Origin: Viscum album
Taxonomy: Eukaryota; Streptophyta; Magnoliopsida; Santalales; Viscaceae
Length of the DNA: 64,000 nucleotides
Direction of reading: 5' to 3'
Assembly: GCA_963277665.1 (NCBI GenBank)
Contig: OY728122.1
Coordinates: forward strand, 1,543,818,868 to 1,543,882,867
Part shown: piece after piece, positions 25,271 through 36,714 of the stretch
Layout: each line of letters starts with the position of its first letter
Numbering within the stretch: the first letter of the stretch is position 1
Made by a program: the position numbers and the translations under genes
The notes under the pieces: model-generated
The model's input: only the letters and a program-made list of their open reading frames with translations
The model's database searches: none
Told to the model about the DNA's origin: nothing

Positions 25271-26189
25271 CACTATAATAAAAAAATGGATTTCATAGAG
25301 GGTTATTTTCGGTGGTTTTGAAAACTGATGTTAATTGTTTTGAAAAAAATTAACAGCGGGTTTTTAACGATCGTTATTAAAATAGTCTCTAAATGTGTTT
25401 TTATTTTGTTATTTTTTTGGTGATTATTAGTGAACAACTAATAATTTATTTTTTTAATTTTTTTAAAAGAAAATTAATTTATTTTTAGATGTGATTTTCA
25501 TAAAACTGCTAATAAATTTCAGTGAAATATATTAAATATAAAATATTTAATGGTGATTTATTAATAATATTTATTTATTTATTATTATATTAATTATTTA
25601 TTTTTATTTAAAATTTTAATAATTTATAAAATTTTAATTATTAATTATATTTAATTATTATTTAATATTTATTTTAATCAAAATATAATTCTCGTATAAA
25701 TTGAAAAACAGAAATTAGTATCAAATGACCTTAAATTTTGATTCGGGTGTCCGTTTTAGATCAAAACTAATCAAATTGAAACATATGAAATGAGATAGAA
25801 GAAAAAAAAATAATTTTCCTTCAATCAGTATAATATAATTTATTATAGTTTTTAAAGAAGTTGAAAATCTAAGTTCTTCATGAAACAATTATACCTTTTG
25901 ATCAGGATGTTCGTTTGGGCTCTACCACATATAAAACCAAATTTTGCATTGAGATTTACGACGTGTTGACTTGGTGAACCCCAGTCACAATTTTTTGAGA
26001 TCAAAATAGGCCTAGAATACCTCAAAAACTATGTTTTTTTTACTTTGAAACCATGATTTCTGAACATTCGATGAGATTTCATTTGCATTTAAGGGTGTCT
26101 TAGCACGTTTTTAGGATGTCTATGATTTTTCCTTGGATTTACAATCAAATTGATTTTATGTTGTTGCAATTATTGTGGTTTTCCATCTT

Positions 26190-27470
26190 TTGGTAATTTA
26201 TTATCTATTATATATATATATATTAGTACTTAATTCTATACAGTTATGTATACTTATTTATAATATATATATATATATATCAAAATTTATTTAAAATTAT
26301 ATATAATTGTATATATTCATGGATATTTATATGTATTTATGAATATTTATCTATATTTGTCTATATTTATTTATATTAATATACATTTGTAAATATTTAT
26401 ATGTATTTAGTTATATATATATATATTATATGGCCATATATATGCATATATTTACTTGTTTATATATATATATATTTATATTAATATGTGATCACATATA
26501 TATATTTATGTGTGTGTGTGTGTTTATATATATTTATTTAACATAAATGTGTGTTTATATATATTTACATAAATTTCATTATATGTATAGTTATATATAG
26601 ATATTTATTTTCATTTATAATTTATTATTATTTATTTCTAAATTTATTATTTATCCATTAATTTGTTCTTAATTTATCACTTATTTATTATATATTGATT
26701 TATTATTTATTATTAATTTTTTGTTAATTTTTATTTAATATTTATTATCTATTTATTATAAATTATTACTGAATATTTATTATTTATCATTACTTATATA
26801 TATATTTTTTAATTTATTATTTATCATGAATTTATTATTTATCATGAATTTATTAATAATTAATAATTTATTCGTTTATTTATGACCTATTTAGTTTTTA
26901 TTTACATAGAATTTATCTATTGTTTTTTCTACAAATTTTTTATTTTTTATATAATGATTTATTAATTATTTACTAATTATTTATTTTATATTAGTTTGTT
27001 TCTCAATTTTTATTTAATATTATTTTTATGTATTTATTATTTTCCAAATTTTTATATATTTAATATTAGTTAATTGTTAATTTATTATTTATAATTAATT
27101 TATTACCTATTTATGATATATTTATTTTATATTTTATATTAATTAATTATTAATTATTAATTATTAATTATAATTAAATATTATTTATTATTTGTTTATT
27201 ATCTATTATTTATTAATTTATTTTTTATTTATTTTTTATTTTTCATTTATTTATTATTTATTATTTATTTATGATTTATGATTTACTGGAATTTATTATT
27301 ATTTATTTATTTATTATTTATTATTATTTTTTAGTATCTATTATTTAAATAATATTTAATTATTACTTATTTATTATATATTCATTATATATTCATTAAA
27401 TATTATTTATTATTCTTTGATATTATGATTTTGTGTGTATATATATAAGTATATTAAATATTATTTACTC
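26190..27470. repeat. TATTTA/TATATA-rich low-complexity block inside the CACTA element
   Basis: Almost only A and T, built from TATTTA, TTTATTAT and TATATA words with small TGTGTG runs near 26510. No gene. It probably grew by slippage within the transposon. Confidence 0.8.
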
Positions 27471-27489
27471 TCCACATGAAGATTTTTCA

Positions 27490-27560
27490 TGACTAATAAT
27501 GTCTTTGGAAAATATCCAAGAGGTAAGTTGTTCGAATCTCCCATAATGCATTTATATAAT
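27490..27560 (+). other. tRNA-like box B motif within the CACTA element
   Basis: GTTCGAATCTCC at about 27530-27541 fits a Pol III B box, and TGACTAATAATG about 40 bases upstream is a weak A box. It could be the remains of a tRNA-derived SINE head. No tail or duplication is seen. Confidence 0.25.
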
Positions 27561-27603
27561 GGAATTATGCATGAGATGTTTGATATATGCATGCATGGTA
27601 GGA

Positions 27604-27676
27604 TAAATAATAAATAATAAATAACAACTTAAATAAATATAATAAATAACCACCTAAATAAATATAATAAATAACT
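27604..27676. repeat. Short tandem repeat of about 24-30 bp
   Basis: Three copies of 'aaataac..ctaaataaatataat' in a row, following a run of AATAATAA. Confidence 0.7.
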
Positions 27677-27785
27677 AATTGATTTTGTAAATAAAATACT
27701 ATATTAATATACCAAAAAGTAGAAAAAAACAAAAAATCCGTTACTAATTATTTTGCGGTTGTTTAAACTATCATGAAATTAACCA

Positions 27786-28034
27786 GCACTACATAAAATT
27801 TCTCAATAAAAAAATTTGTGAAATGATTCCCGACAAGAGAATATGTGGAGCTTTTAGAAAGACATCCACATTATTTAGAGGCAGTTTATACTACCGCCAA
27901 ATAAACCATCGCTAAATTTAAAAGCAGTACAAAATTTTTTCGACGAGATGATTCCTCGAACGCAAATACACGGAGCACCTATAAAGTCACGTGCCTCATT
28001 TATTAGGAGTTCAAACCACCCTTTAATGTTAGTG
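27786..28034. repeat. Two tandem subterminal units of about 110-138 bp at the CACTA 3' end
   Basis: Unit 1 (27786-27923) and unit 2 (27924-28034) share this order: GCACTACATAAAATTT / GCAGTACAAAATTTT, then GAAATGATTCC / GAGATGATTCC, then GTGGAGCTTTTAGAAAG / CGGAGCACCTATAAAG, then CACATTATTTAGAGG / GCCTCATTTATTAGGAG, then the ACC-rich end. Subterminal repeats of this kind bind transposase in CACTA elements; here that is inference. Confidence 0.55.
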
Positions 28035-28165
28035 TGAAAAGAGAGATCCCATTAGACATGTCGCTGATGTTTGCTACATTGATTAGGTCCAAAAATTGTT
28101 TTGACTTGACGAATATCCCTCATACTTGTGATGCCTATGGGAATTTAGAAGGTATTTGGGAGAAC
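28035..28165 (+). pseudogene. Copia RNase H remnant (element F), 3' part, with polypurine tract
   Basis: Directly after the CACTA element one frame reads IPLDMSLMFATL and SKNCFDLTNIPHTC, matching the usual copia pol end '..PADMLTKP....KFKHCLDLI...'. It is followed by the purine-rich AATTTAGAAGGTATTTGGGA (28142-28161), which would be the polypurine tract, and TGTTTGAG at 28166 as the LTR start. This places the CACTA insertion inside the end of pol. Confidence 0.6.
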
Positions 28166-28391
28166 TGTTTGAGACTTATCAATTTTTGATATTTTTCATC
28201 AATATGGATATTTTTGAATATTGACTAAAATTAATCAACTTTATAAATGACTTCACTACTTAGATTTTGAACTTGGAACAACTATTTAATTCTTCTCATT
28301 CATCATGTTATAAATATGGGTGCTAATCATGTATAGAGTTTGTAATTCATGGTCCATCATTTGAATAAGTTGAATTTGGTGCCTTCTATAT
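28166..28391 (+). repeat. 3' LTR of copia element F, first part
   Basis: Begins TGTTTGAGACTTATC after the purine tract. TTATAAATATGG at about 28309-28320 could be its TATA box. It is cut at 28391 by element H, whose target duplication TATAT bridges to 39454. Confidence 0.45.
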
Positions 28392-29205
28392 TGTCATGAC
28401 CCATCCATCGGGGCCCGTCTCTTGACTACCCCAGGCCATCCATCCATAGGCCAGGGGCTGGCAACTAGCACCAAAGGCGTCAATCCCTAAACTGGGATGG
28501 CATTGCCTTTTTAACAGTAAAGAAACACAACAGAGTACACTACTGGAATTAAAACACTAAGTAAAACTGTATACAAAAGAATGTGCTGAAAGAAAAGGGG
28601 TTCGAAATACAAGCCCAACCGTAAAATACAATTCAACTGAAATGCTAGTACAACTGAAGAAAATAATTAAAGAAGCTACAGGGTTGTCCTCTGGAATTCC
28701 CACCTGAAGGGTGGGTACAGATGGTCTCCTCAGTACCCCAGGTCCTTTCGTCCGCTCCGCGTACGTCTCGCCGAGTGGTCCACCTCCAGGTACCATCCAG
28801 TTCTGCTACTCTCTACCCCGATCAGAGCTTCCCATTGTCTGCAACCAACACAATGAGGTGCGGGCATAGCCCGTGTAGGGGTGAGTATAATGATACTCAG
28901 TAGGGACCCCGATACCCTAAAAGGTCTCAAAAAATCCAACAAGGATACCCCAATGTATAAATTAAACTGATTACCCTTACTTATGTATATGCCCATACAC
29001 ATAACTAAGTTATTTAGTAACCCATTTCAATCATAAGGAAGACAAGAAAGTCATTGACTCTGCACAAACCAGGATTTTCATTATTGAATCCATGGCTCCT
29101 GGAGAACTCCTCCTGTCGCGAAGTGCTGTGAAGAAGTATAGAAGTACAAATGATTAGATGCGAATCTAGATCATCTTATTCTGTCAAGAGGCACAACTTC
29201 TGACC

Positions 29206-29405
29206 CTACGGAGTCTGACCCAGACATGATCAATAGGTACTAAACCCTTCAATGACCCACACAGGATCTAACCCAAACAGGATCGGTATGCGCTGACCCA
29301 CATAGGATCACTGAGCCCTGAACCACATAGGATCTCACCCACAAAGGATCAGTATGCGCTGACCCACATAGGATTGCTGAGCGTTGACCTCCGTATGATC
29401 TATCT
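29206..29405. repeat. Tandem repeat 'ctgacccacataggatc' in LTR H (left)
   Basis: About seven units of 20-30 bp built on GACCCACA(C/T)AGGATC alternating with GGTATGCGCTG or GCTGAGC. The same array stands in the other LTR at 36715-36910, so it predates the insertion. Confidence 0.7.
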
Positions 29406-29779
29406 CCAACATCCAATTCACTATTTTCCATTGAATTACTCACACCCGGTGTGCTCATGTTCTGTAGAATATTTCATCCAGATATCATTCATACCTATAC
29501 CGCCACTAAAATCCAAAAATTCGTAACCCAAAGGACCGCCATGTCGTAAGGCTTCCAATATGATAGACGGTGCGTCAATCGGACGATCTGTTTGTAAGTT
29601 ATTGACATTTTCGTTCCAAGGGCCCGGTTGGTTTTTATGTTCAAACCAATACGTCCATACTCCAACTATGTTCAAACATAAAGTGGGGTATGCAAATAGA
29701 ACAATCTCGCTCCAAGCCTTCCATCACCGCAGGCGGTTCGTCAATCAGAAACCTGTAGCCCATGATATGGGCGAAAAGG

Positions 29780-30500
29780 TATAAACTAGCCAATCGGGTC
29801 CGGGTCCGGACTGGGGTCCGACCCGGCCTGAGGGTCCGACCCGGCCAGGGGGTCTGACCCAGCCTGTGGGGGTGGCCCGGCCGAAGAGCGGCCCCACCCG
29901 ATGGGCGGCCCAACCCATAGGCGCAGCCCGACCTGAGGGCGGGCCGACCCGAAATGGCCCGTCCCTACCTGACGCAGCTCGGCTGGCTTGCCCGACTAGC
30001 CACTCCGTGGGGGGGAACCCCCAGCTTCCAATGAAACCCACACTAGGTGCCGATTCGGTGAACTGCGGGATCCGAGTGGTCCTTCCTGTAGCGTGCACCA
30101 GCGGCCGGCCAAGCCGGCCCCCTGGCTCCTCCACCACGGCGCGACGGCGCCGTGGTTCTACTGGCCTCCGCGCGGCGCGATGGCGCTTCGCCACCTCCAC
30201 TGTGGCCCGACCTGGCAGTGGCCTCTCACTCCTCCACACGGCGCAACGGTGCTGCTCTCATTGTCCAACCGCTGTATCCCTCCTGGCCGCACCTCTTCCT
30301 TCCAGTGCGGTGCGATGGAACCATGCCCCTCCGGTACCAACACAGCCCACCTGGCCGTGACTCTGTTCTCTACGCGGCACGACAGTGTCGCGCCCTTGTG
30401 GCGACCCGGCGGCCGTGTGCCGATGGCTTCCTCGTGGTCTACCTCCTTCGTCATCAAATAAGAAAAAACAAAGGGGGAGGGTCAGGCCCTGTTCGTGTGG
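29780..30500. repeat. GC-rich, CpG-rich block in LTR H (left)
   Basis: Sharply GC-rich within AT-rich surroundings, with many CG steps. It starts with a short degenerate repeat of GGTCCGACCCGGCCTGA (about 29810-29870). Long open frames on both strands here (e.g. 29866-30360 and 29745-30239) arise because stop codons are rare in such sequence; I do not treat them as genes. It may be the promoter/leader part of the LTR. Confidence 0.75.
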
Positions 30501-31971
30501 TCTGAGCGCTCCTTGTCACGACGATAACATTTGGCATACAATAATCCAGGAATTTGAACGATGAGGAATGGAGGTTTATACTAATTTATAAAATTACTCA
30601 AATCCCCCTACCTCAAAGGTTTGTTGATGTTGGCACGAGAAAGAATTCGAAGATGTTGTCGTATGTGGAACCCGTCACACACCACTGATCCCAGGCTCGA
30701 GCGTCGTCCTCGTTCATCGTTGGAGATGGTGCGTTCTTCGTTAGAGAGTAGTTCTCCAAGAACTCCTCCTCTCCTTAATTCTCCCAAAAAAGGATTATGC
30801 CAACCAAAATATAATAATAGATTAACCCTTATTTTAATGGCTGACATGAATTCAAAAGGTTTCAATTAATTAATTTCAAGGGTTTAATTAATTGATTAAG
30901 GGAGTTGGCACATGAGGAGGGGAGTTCAAGAGTTCTCCCCACATTAATGGGGAGGTTCCAAGGGTTATAGGCCTAGGTGGTCCCCACCTTAATTATCCTC
31001 CCATTGGAGGTTATTCTTGGGTGGGACTCACCACCGTAACCTCCCATGGTTGGTTAGGGTGTGGTGGCCCCCACGTGCATCCTCCTGTTGGAGGTTTTTA
31101 ACCACCACAAAAATAAAAATAAGCTAACTCTTATTTTTTATTTAACTTAATGAAAAAACCCAAAAATATAACTTCCAATCTAGTTAGAATGAAACTGCGG
31201 TGAAGGTATCCCTAAGAAATCACTGATGCTGTGAGTTCGACGGTGCCCTCAGATTTCAATTACGAGCACCAGTTCAAAAGTAACAAAACGCCGCTCGCGC
31301 ATTTACTGAACGTACCCGAAAAAAAGTTCAGAAAATTATTATCAGTCACCCTCAACTCGCTCCAGTCAAGGTTAGACTCTTCCTAGGTGAAACACTCCCC
31401 AATGAACCCAATGGTACTCTTGGATTTTAAATCTGGGTTACCATTTAGAAGTTATGAATTTTACAAAAAAATAATTGTCACTTAATTATTTTATTTTCAG
31501 CAAAAACCAATTTTTCTTTCGTCGCCCTTGATGACCAAAGTTAGTATCTTCTTAAAAAAGCATACCCTCATGAGTTCATTGGTGGTCTCAGATTTTTAAT
31601 CCAAGTTACCGTTTGTGAGTTATAAGTATTTTAAAAATAAAATAATTTAATTAATTATTTTATTTACGATTATGCCATTTTTGGGTTTTCTCATAGGAGG
31701 CATTTGCCGAATAATCTTAAGTCACTCCTAGGGTAATCCCACCATCCTGAGAAAAATGGTGCCCTCATATTTCTGATCTGAGTAACCGTTTAAGAGTTCT
31801 TCCTCCTTTTCAAGAACACTGCTTATGGACATTAACTTAAACATAACAAAACTTCAATGGACCATTCCGGGAACACTGGGCCTCAGAATCGTGTATCGTA
31901 TGGTTTCACGATCTCATAAAATTCCCATGTATTTAATAAAAAAAATTCCATGGAATTTTTGGGTATTTATA

Positions 31972-31986
31972 TTCTCCCCACCTCAT
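31972..31986 (-). other. Polypurine tract of element H
   Basis: On the minus strand, TGAGGTGGGGAGAA precedes the LTR start TATAAATACCC (expected TG changed to TA). This orients the element. Confidence 0.7.
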
Positions 31987-32038
31987 GGCTTTACATCCCC
32001 ATAAGCTACTACTCAATCTAAGGGAACAAATGGGGTTA

Positions 32039-32470
32039 CTAAGCAAGAATCTGAGCCTCCCGCTCCCATGTGCTCTGATGGAGGTCCCCATGCTGCCAGT
32101 GAACATGCACCAGAGGTATCAACCATTCATGAAAAAACCGCTCTTGTCGATCCTCAATCTCCATAGGAACCACAATGAAAGTTGCCCCATCATCGATGTC
32201 TAGCACTCCATGATCGATGATGTGGGACAGTTCGTGCGCGTATCTTCTTAGATGAGATACGTAGAAGAAATTGTGCACCCGATGCAACTGAGGTGGTAGA
32301 GTTAAGTGGTAAGCCACCTCGCCTACTCTGCTGAGGACTTGGAAAGGTCCATTGAATCACAGAGACAACTTTTCGCCTGATCCAAATATCCGTATACCTC
32401 ATCGAGGTCAAACCTGTAGAAAGACATGGTCACTATCCTCAAACTCCAGATGTCTCCATATCTTATCAGC
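32039..32470 (-). pseudogene. Integrase C-terminal and chromodomain-like region (element H)
   Basis: The open frame 32039-32317 reads AYHLTLPPQLHRVHNFFYVS, then HVHWQHGDLHQSTWEREAQI. It corresponds to the GPY/F-type end of gypsy integrase ('VHNVFHVSMLRKY') and the final tail ('VKVQWSNHS..EATWE'). In chromoviruses this tail helps direct where the element inserts. The sequence upstream to 32470 continues in other frames. Confidence 0.78.
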
Positions 32471-33190
32471 AAATGACTTTTTCCTTCATTGTGTAGTCTT
32501 CATCTTCTCCTGGATGATCTTCACCTTCTCCGTGGTATCATGTACCATCTCTGGTCCCACTAGTGCTGACTCCCCTAGGTCTGTTCAGCACAGTGGTGAT
32601 CTGCAAGGTCGACCATGAAAGGCCTAAAAAGGTGCCAAACCGATGGAGGAGTGATAAATATTGTTGTATGGAAACTCCACCAAAGGCATGTAATCCTCTC
32701 AACTGCGACCGAAGTCAAGGACATATGCACGGTGCATGTCCTCAAGGGTCTGAATTGTCCGCTCAGTCTGGCTATCTGACTAAGAATCAAAGGTGGTTCT
32801 CAGACGTAGCTGCGTCCCGAAAGCCTCCTGAAAACCCTTCCATAGCAGGGAAGTAAACCGTGCGTCATGATCATAGACAATAGAAGAAGGTACTCCATCA
32901 AAATGCACAATCTCCTACACATTGAGGTGTCCCAAGATCTATTCTGAGCCCTACTCTCTGATTGGTAGGAAGTGGGCTAACTTGGTGAGTCGGTCAACGA
33001 TCATCCATATCGAATCGTGACTCCTGGATGTACGTAGAAGACCCATCACGAAGTCGATGGATATCCCATCCCACTACCATTTTGGGAAGACTAAGGGTTA
33101 AACCAATCCTGATGGTACCTGGTGCTCCACCTTCACTTGCTGAAAAGTGAGGCATCATGAGAGAAACTCCGCTACTGCCTCTTCATACCT
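32471..33190 (-). pseudogene. Integrase catalytic core and zinc finger end (element H)
   Basis: From right to left on the minus strand: the end of the zinc finger (CLTFQQVKVEHQ, second cysteine changed to phenylalanine), then ISIDFVMGLLRTSRSHDSIW (first aspartate present), IVDRLTKLAHFLPI, SSIVYDHDARFTSLLWKGFQ (second aspartate present), and SQTERTIQTLEDM (glutamate present). All three DDE residues therefore survive, but at least five stops interrupt the reading. This is the best-preserved pol domain of H. Confidence 0.82.
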
Positions 33191-33940
33191 GGCCACCAGT
33201 GCTATCATCTGAAGTCCTGATACATCTTCGCCCCCACTAGATGTACCACTAATGGGTATTTGTGGAAATCCATCAACACATCCTCCTAAAGTGAAAATGG
33301 TACCAAGGTACGTGTCCTCTAAAGAGGATGACATGCTCCCCAACTTCAAAAAATCCATCAGGTGCTTGTCCCATGGATAACTGAACACATCATGTCTCGC
33401 ATTCAGTGTTTCCACACTACAACTCCCTAACTCAATGAAGAAGTGGAGGAGTGACTGTAAGAGACTGTAGATAGGCTACTCCATCCCTATCCACAAAGGA
33501 TATCTGTAATGTGGCCAGCAGCTCCATCGCCTCTCCTAGCAGCTGAATGCCTAATCTCCTGCTGAGAGCATCTGCTGCTACGTTCCCCTTCCCCAGAGTA
33601 TAAAATCTCTTGAAGTCATAGTCCTAGAGGAACTCAAGCCATCACCATTATCTCAGGTTCAGTTCCTTTTTTTGAGAAGATGTAACTGAGAATCTTGTGA
33701 ATATTGTAGACTGTGAAACAATCACCCATCAGATAGTGTCTCCACATCTTCAAGGCGAAGACCACTACAGCTAACTCCAGGTCATGGGTAGTGTAGTTCT
33801 GCTCATGCAGTCTCAGATACCAAGAACCATATGCAATCACTACTCACTCCCACATTAGGACACACCCATGTACAGTCCCTGATGCATCACAGTAAACTAT
33901 GTACCCTATTCCTTCCAGTAGAAGCCTCAAGATGGGGGTA
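33191..33940 (-). pseudogene. RNase H and linker (element H)
   Basis: 33634-33840 reads IAYGSWYLRLHEQNYTTHDL, then ALKMWRHYLMG, then YNIHKILSYIF, matching the gypsy RNase H ('[28 protein letters not shown]', 'TDHKSLKYIF'), with TDH changed to NIH. The glutamate in DLELA is present. The linker with GRGT and QQML (from 'GKGN..ADALS') follows at about 33560. 33155-33415 is partly the linker and zinc-finger lead-in read in another frame. Confidence 0.78.
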
Positions 33941-34147
33941 CTAGTCAGCCTCTTCCTTAGCTCCTAGAGGCTCTGTTCTCTTCTCTTCGACCACACAAAG
34001 GGTTTCCCCATTCTTCATCAAAGTTGATAGTGGTACTATAACTCTAGAGAAGTCTGGCACGAACCTCCGATAGTATCCATCGAAAGTGGACGTCTCTCCC
34101 CCTTGTGGGGGTAATACTGGAATCATATTTTGAAAATATTTCCTCAT
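33941..34147 (-). pseudogene. RT connection domain (element H), core deleted
   Basis: FDGYYRRFVPDFSRVIVPLS is the end of gypsy RT ('LAGYYRRFVEGFS'). Upstream (to the right) the RT palm, with its YxDD motif, and the fingers are absent; within a few hundred bases the sequence passes to unrecognised protease/gag-like sequence. A deletion of roughly 0.6-0.8 kb is inferred from the usual domain size. Confidence 0.7.
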
Positions 34148-34649
34148 GTTCTTTCACTCATGTTTGGAACTGAAAACTCAAAACTCCTGCTAGAACAAGG
34201 GTTTGGCTAGCTGACTCAAAAGAGGTCGGTTGCACCCTCCTATCCATGATTTTAACCTGTGCTGCCTGGGTTTCCTTTTTCACTGACTATGGAAAACCTC
34301 ATCCCAATATTGTAGAGAAACCAAAACCTTTTTTCATAATACAGTCAATCTGTGTATGAACTATGGTTTCCCAGTGCATACGAAAACTAATTTCGTAAGG
34401 CCTCGATGCAGCCACCAAGAGGTTCTGACCAATAATCTCACCTCATGGGTTAGATCTCACTATCAGCGTAAGTGTGATTATCAAGTCTCATTCCAAAGGT
34501 ATCTCCAGAAATGAGGGTCAAGTCAACAGTTTAACCGGAAACAATAGGTCTGGGACAAAATCCGTGGAAGGAAGGAATGATTGGTACCTATGTCTATTGT
34601 TACAGAATCTAGTAGTAGACACATACCGTACCTCGAATCATTTTTATAG
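34148..34649 (-). pseudogene. Possible protease region (element H)
   Basis: Placed here by order only. Readings such as IIGQNLLVAASRPYEISF occur near 34380-34440, but I see no D(S/T)G motif. Function not claimed. Confidence 0.3.
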
Positions 34650-35770
34650 ACCTTGGGTCACACTCCTTGACTGCATGCAACTACTCTCTTCCCCTTCCCT
34701 CCAACTCCCTGATCTTGGTGGGGACTACAAAGGTGGGTGGTTGCAACATGTCAAAATATACACCACCTTATGCTACTCTCTTAACTTTGCTTCCACATCT
34801 GCTTCCATGAAGATTCATCTGTCTCTAACACTTCCTCTTCTCGAAAAATTTTACACGCTCAAGTCTCTGAGGCTATGGCCAGTTTCATGCTTTACCACTG
34901 TTAAAAATCACTGGCTGTATCCACCCATCCAAAGAACATACAACTGCAAAAGTTCTCTCTAGAAAAAGGTGCTGGCTCAGATGTCCTAAAACAAACCTCT
35001 CTCGGTATTCCAAGCCCCAAAGAACTAATCTTAACGCATTCTTCGAGTACCAAGAACGATAGGTATGCATCGATGAATTCTCAACTACTGACATGTTTTC
35101 CTGAAGAATCTATACAAGCTCTATAGATCTCTCTGCCACCTCCTTAGGCCAGTTCTTAGCCGCCTGTGAGTCGGGAAAGCCTCAGAACCTGAGGGGTATC
35201 AGATCCTGAAACACATGTAAGGCACTAAGCCTACTTGTGTCATCTATAGGTACTTCCAGTTGTAACTGTTGACCAATAGGCAGTGATATAGATGAAACAC
35301 TACCTGAAGGTACAATCTCATGCAACGGTCCATGTACCAATGCCTCATCAATATGCGGACCAACCTCATGGTCACTCACTGGAAAACACTAGTAGCTATG
35401 ATCACTATCTATTCTACAGGTGTCTCAACTAGGCAGAGAACTCTAGCAATCGCCTCTAGTCAGTCCTTCACTACCTAGGAATATGTCTCACCTCGTAACC
35501 TCAGAGGCCTCTGCCGCTGGAACTCATGCAACGCGTTCAGTCAGCATGCACCGTCTGCCAGTGCGGCTGGTGGCATTTTCTTCCCAACGGGTGGTGGTGC
35601 TACAGGTACACCACCCAAAGGTGCCAACATAGTAAGAGGGCCCCGCACTGGAGCCTCGTTGCTCGGTGGGCCATCATCATGTACTCTCTCAGAACTCTAA
35701 CTAGCTGTCTGCATGGAGGCATCCTGAAGAAATGTGACATGGTAAAAAGTTATGCCTGGTGAGCTGACCT
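34650..35770 (-). pseudogene. gag remnant with repeated N-terminal block (element H)
   Basis: Two similar blocks lie in a row on the minus strand. ALHEFQRQRPLRLRGETYS is at about 35475-35531, and ALHVFQDLIPLRF then GFPDSQAAKNWPKEVAE at about 35135-35225. Both resemble the gag start 'F..LNPPKFNGTPDP.EAE.WL..'. The first is preceded by a proline-rich stretch (APPPVGKKMPPAALADG). The rest of the capsid, toward 34650, is eroded. Gag would form the particle shell. Confidence 0.5.
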
Positions 35771-36003
35771 GTTTGAGCTGATTTAAAGAAAACGTTTGAA
35801 AACACACACGTAATCAATTTTTTTGTGTACTGTGTCAGAAATCAGTAGTCAGGGTCCTATTGTAAGGATACGTCAGCCGCCGCACCAACACTGGACTCCC
35901 TGAACTGAGAACCACACTCAGTACCCTTAACACTATAACTTCACAGAAAAAAAAGATCATAATCCTATGTTCTGCTGTAGAACCAACTTCTCTCAATCCA
36001 ATT
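35771..36003 (-). other. Leader and weak primer-binding site of element H
   Basis: Adjacent to the 5' LTR, the minus strand reads TTGGATTGAGAGAAG (complement of 35987-36001), a worn form of TGGTATCAGAGC. No coding sequence seen. Confidence 0.4.
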
Positions 36004-36714
36004 TGTCACAACCTGTCCCCCGGGGCCTGTATCGTGACTACCCCAAGCCTTCCTTCCATAGGCTAGGGGTTTGCGACTAGAACTAAAGGCTTAAATCCCT
36101 AAATTGGGAAGTAATTGCCTTTATAAAAGTAAACAGACATAATAAAGTACGCAATTGGAAGTAAAACACTAGTAAAAATGTATACAAAAGAGTGTGCTGA
36201 ATGTAAATGGGCCAGAAATACAAGCCCAATAGTAAAGTACAATACAACTGAAATGCTAGTACAACTAAAGAAAATAAGTAAAGCACCTACAGGGTCATCC
36301 TTCGGAATTATCACCTGAAGGGTGGGTACAGATGGTCTCCTCAGTACCCCAGGTATGTCCGTCTGCTCCGTGTACGTCTCGCCGAGTGGTCCACCACCGG
36401 GTACTGTCCTGTTCTGCTACTCTTTTCCCCGATCAGCACTGTCCATCATTTACAAGGATACAAAAAATTATGAAATCCATGGATAACCCTTACATAGGTA
36501 TAACCCCATAAAAATACCTACGTTATTTAGTAATCCATCTCAATCATGAGGAAAACACGAAAGTAATTTACTAGACTCAAACCAGGATATTCATTATCGA
36601 AATAACGACTACTTGAGAACTCCTCCTATTGCGAAGTGATATGAAGATGTATAGAAGTACAAATTACTAATCCAAAAAGATAGATGATCTTATTCTGTCA
36701 AGAGGCACTGCTTC

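Larger units (their letters stand above)
25271..28034. mobile_element. CACTA (En/Spm-like) non-autonomous transposon
   Basis: Starts CACTATAATAAAAAAAT and ends ...AATGTTAGTG, whose complement is CACTAACATTAAAGGGT. The first five bases are identical and about ten of 17 match. The 3 bp TGA precede the element (25268-25270) and follow it (28035-28037), as expected for a CACTA target duplication. The copia reading frame stops at the left edge and its RNase H tail resumes at the right edge, independent support for both ends. Subterminal GC-richer motifs (GGTGGTTTT, CAGCGGG at left; CTACCGCC, CATCGCTAAAT at right) are typical of the family. No transposase is present; the middle is AT-rich simple sequence. 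Confidence 0.65.
28392..31971 (-). repeat. 3' LTR of element H
   Basis: Starts TGTCATGACCCATCC on the + strand and ends ...GGGTATTTATA next to the polypurine tract. It aligns with 36004-39453 throughout, e.g. GGGTGGGTACAGATGGTCTC at 28710 and 36320. It is about 130 bp longer than its partner. Confidence 0.9.

Noticed and set aside
29745..30505. Overlapping long open frames (up to 164 codons) on both strands
   Set aside because: They lie in the GC-rich part of an LTR where stops are rare by composition. The partner LTR does not keep the same frames.
34474..34962. Open frame of 162 codons on the + strand
   Set aside because: Antisense to the gag region of element H; no domain recognised.
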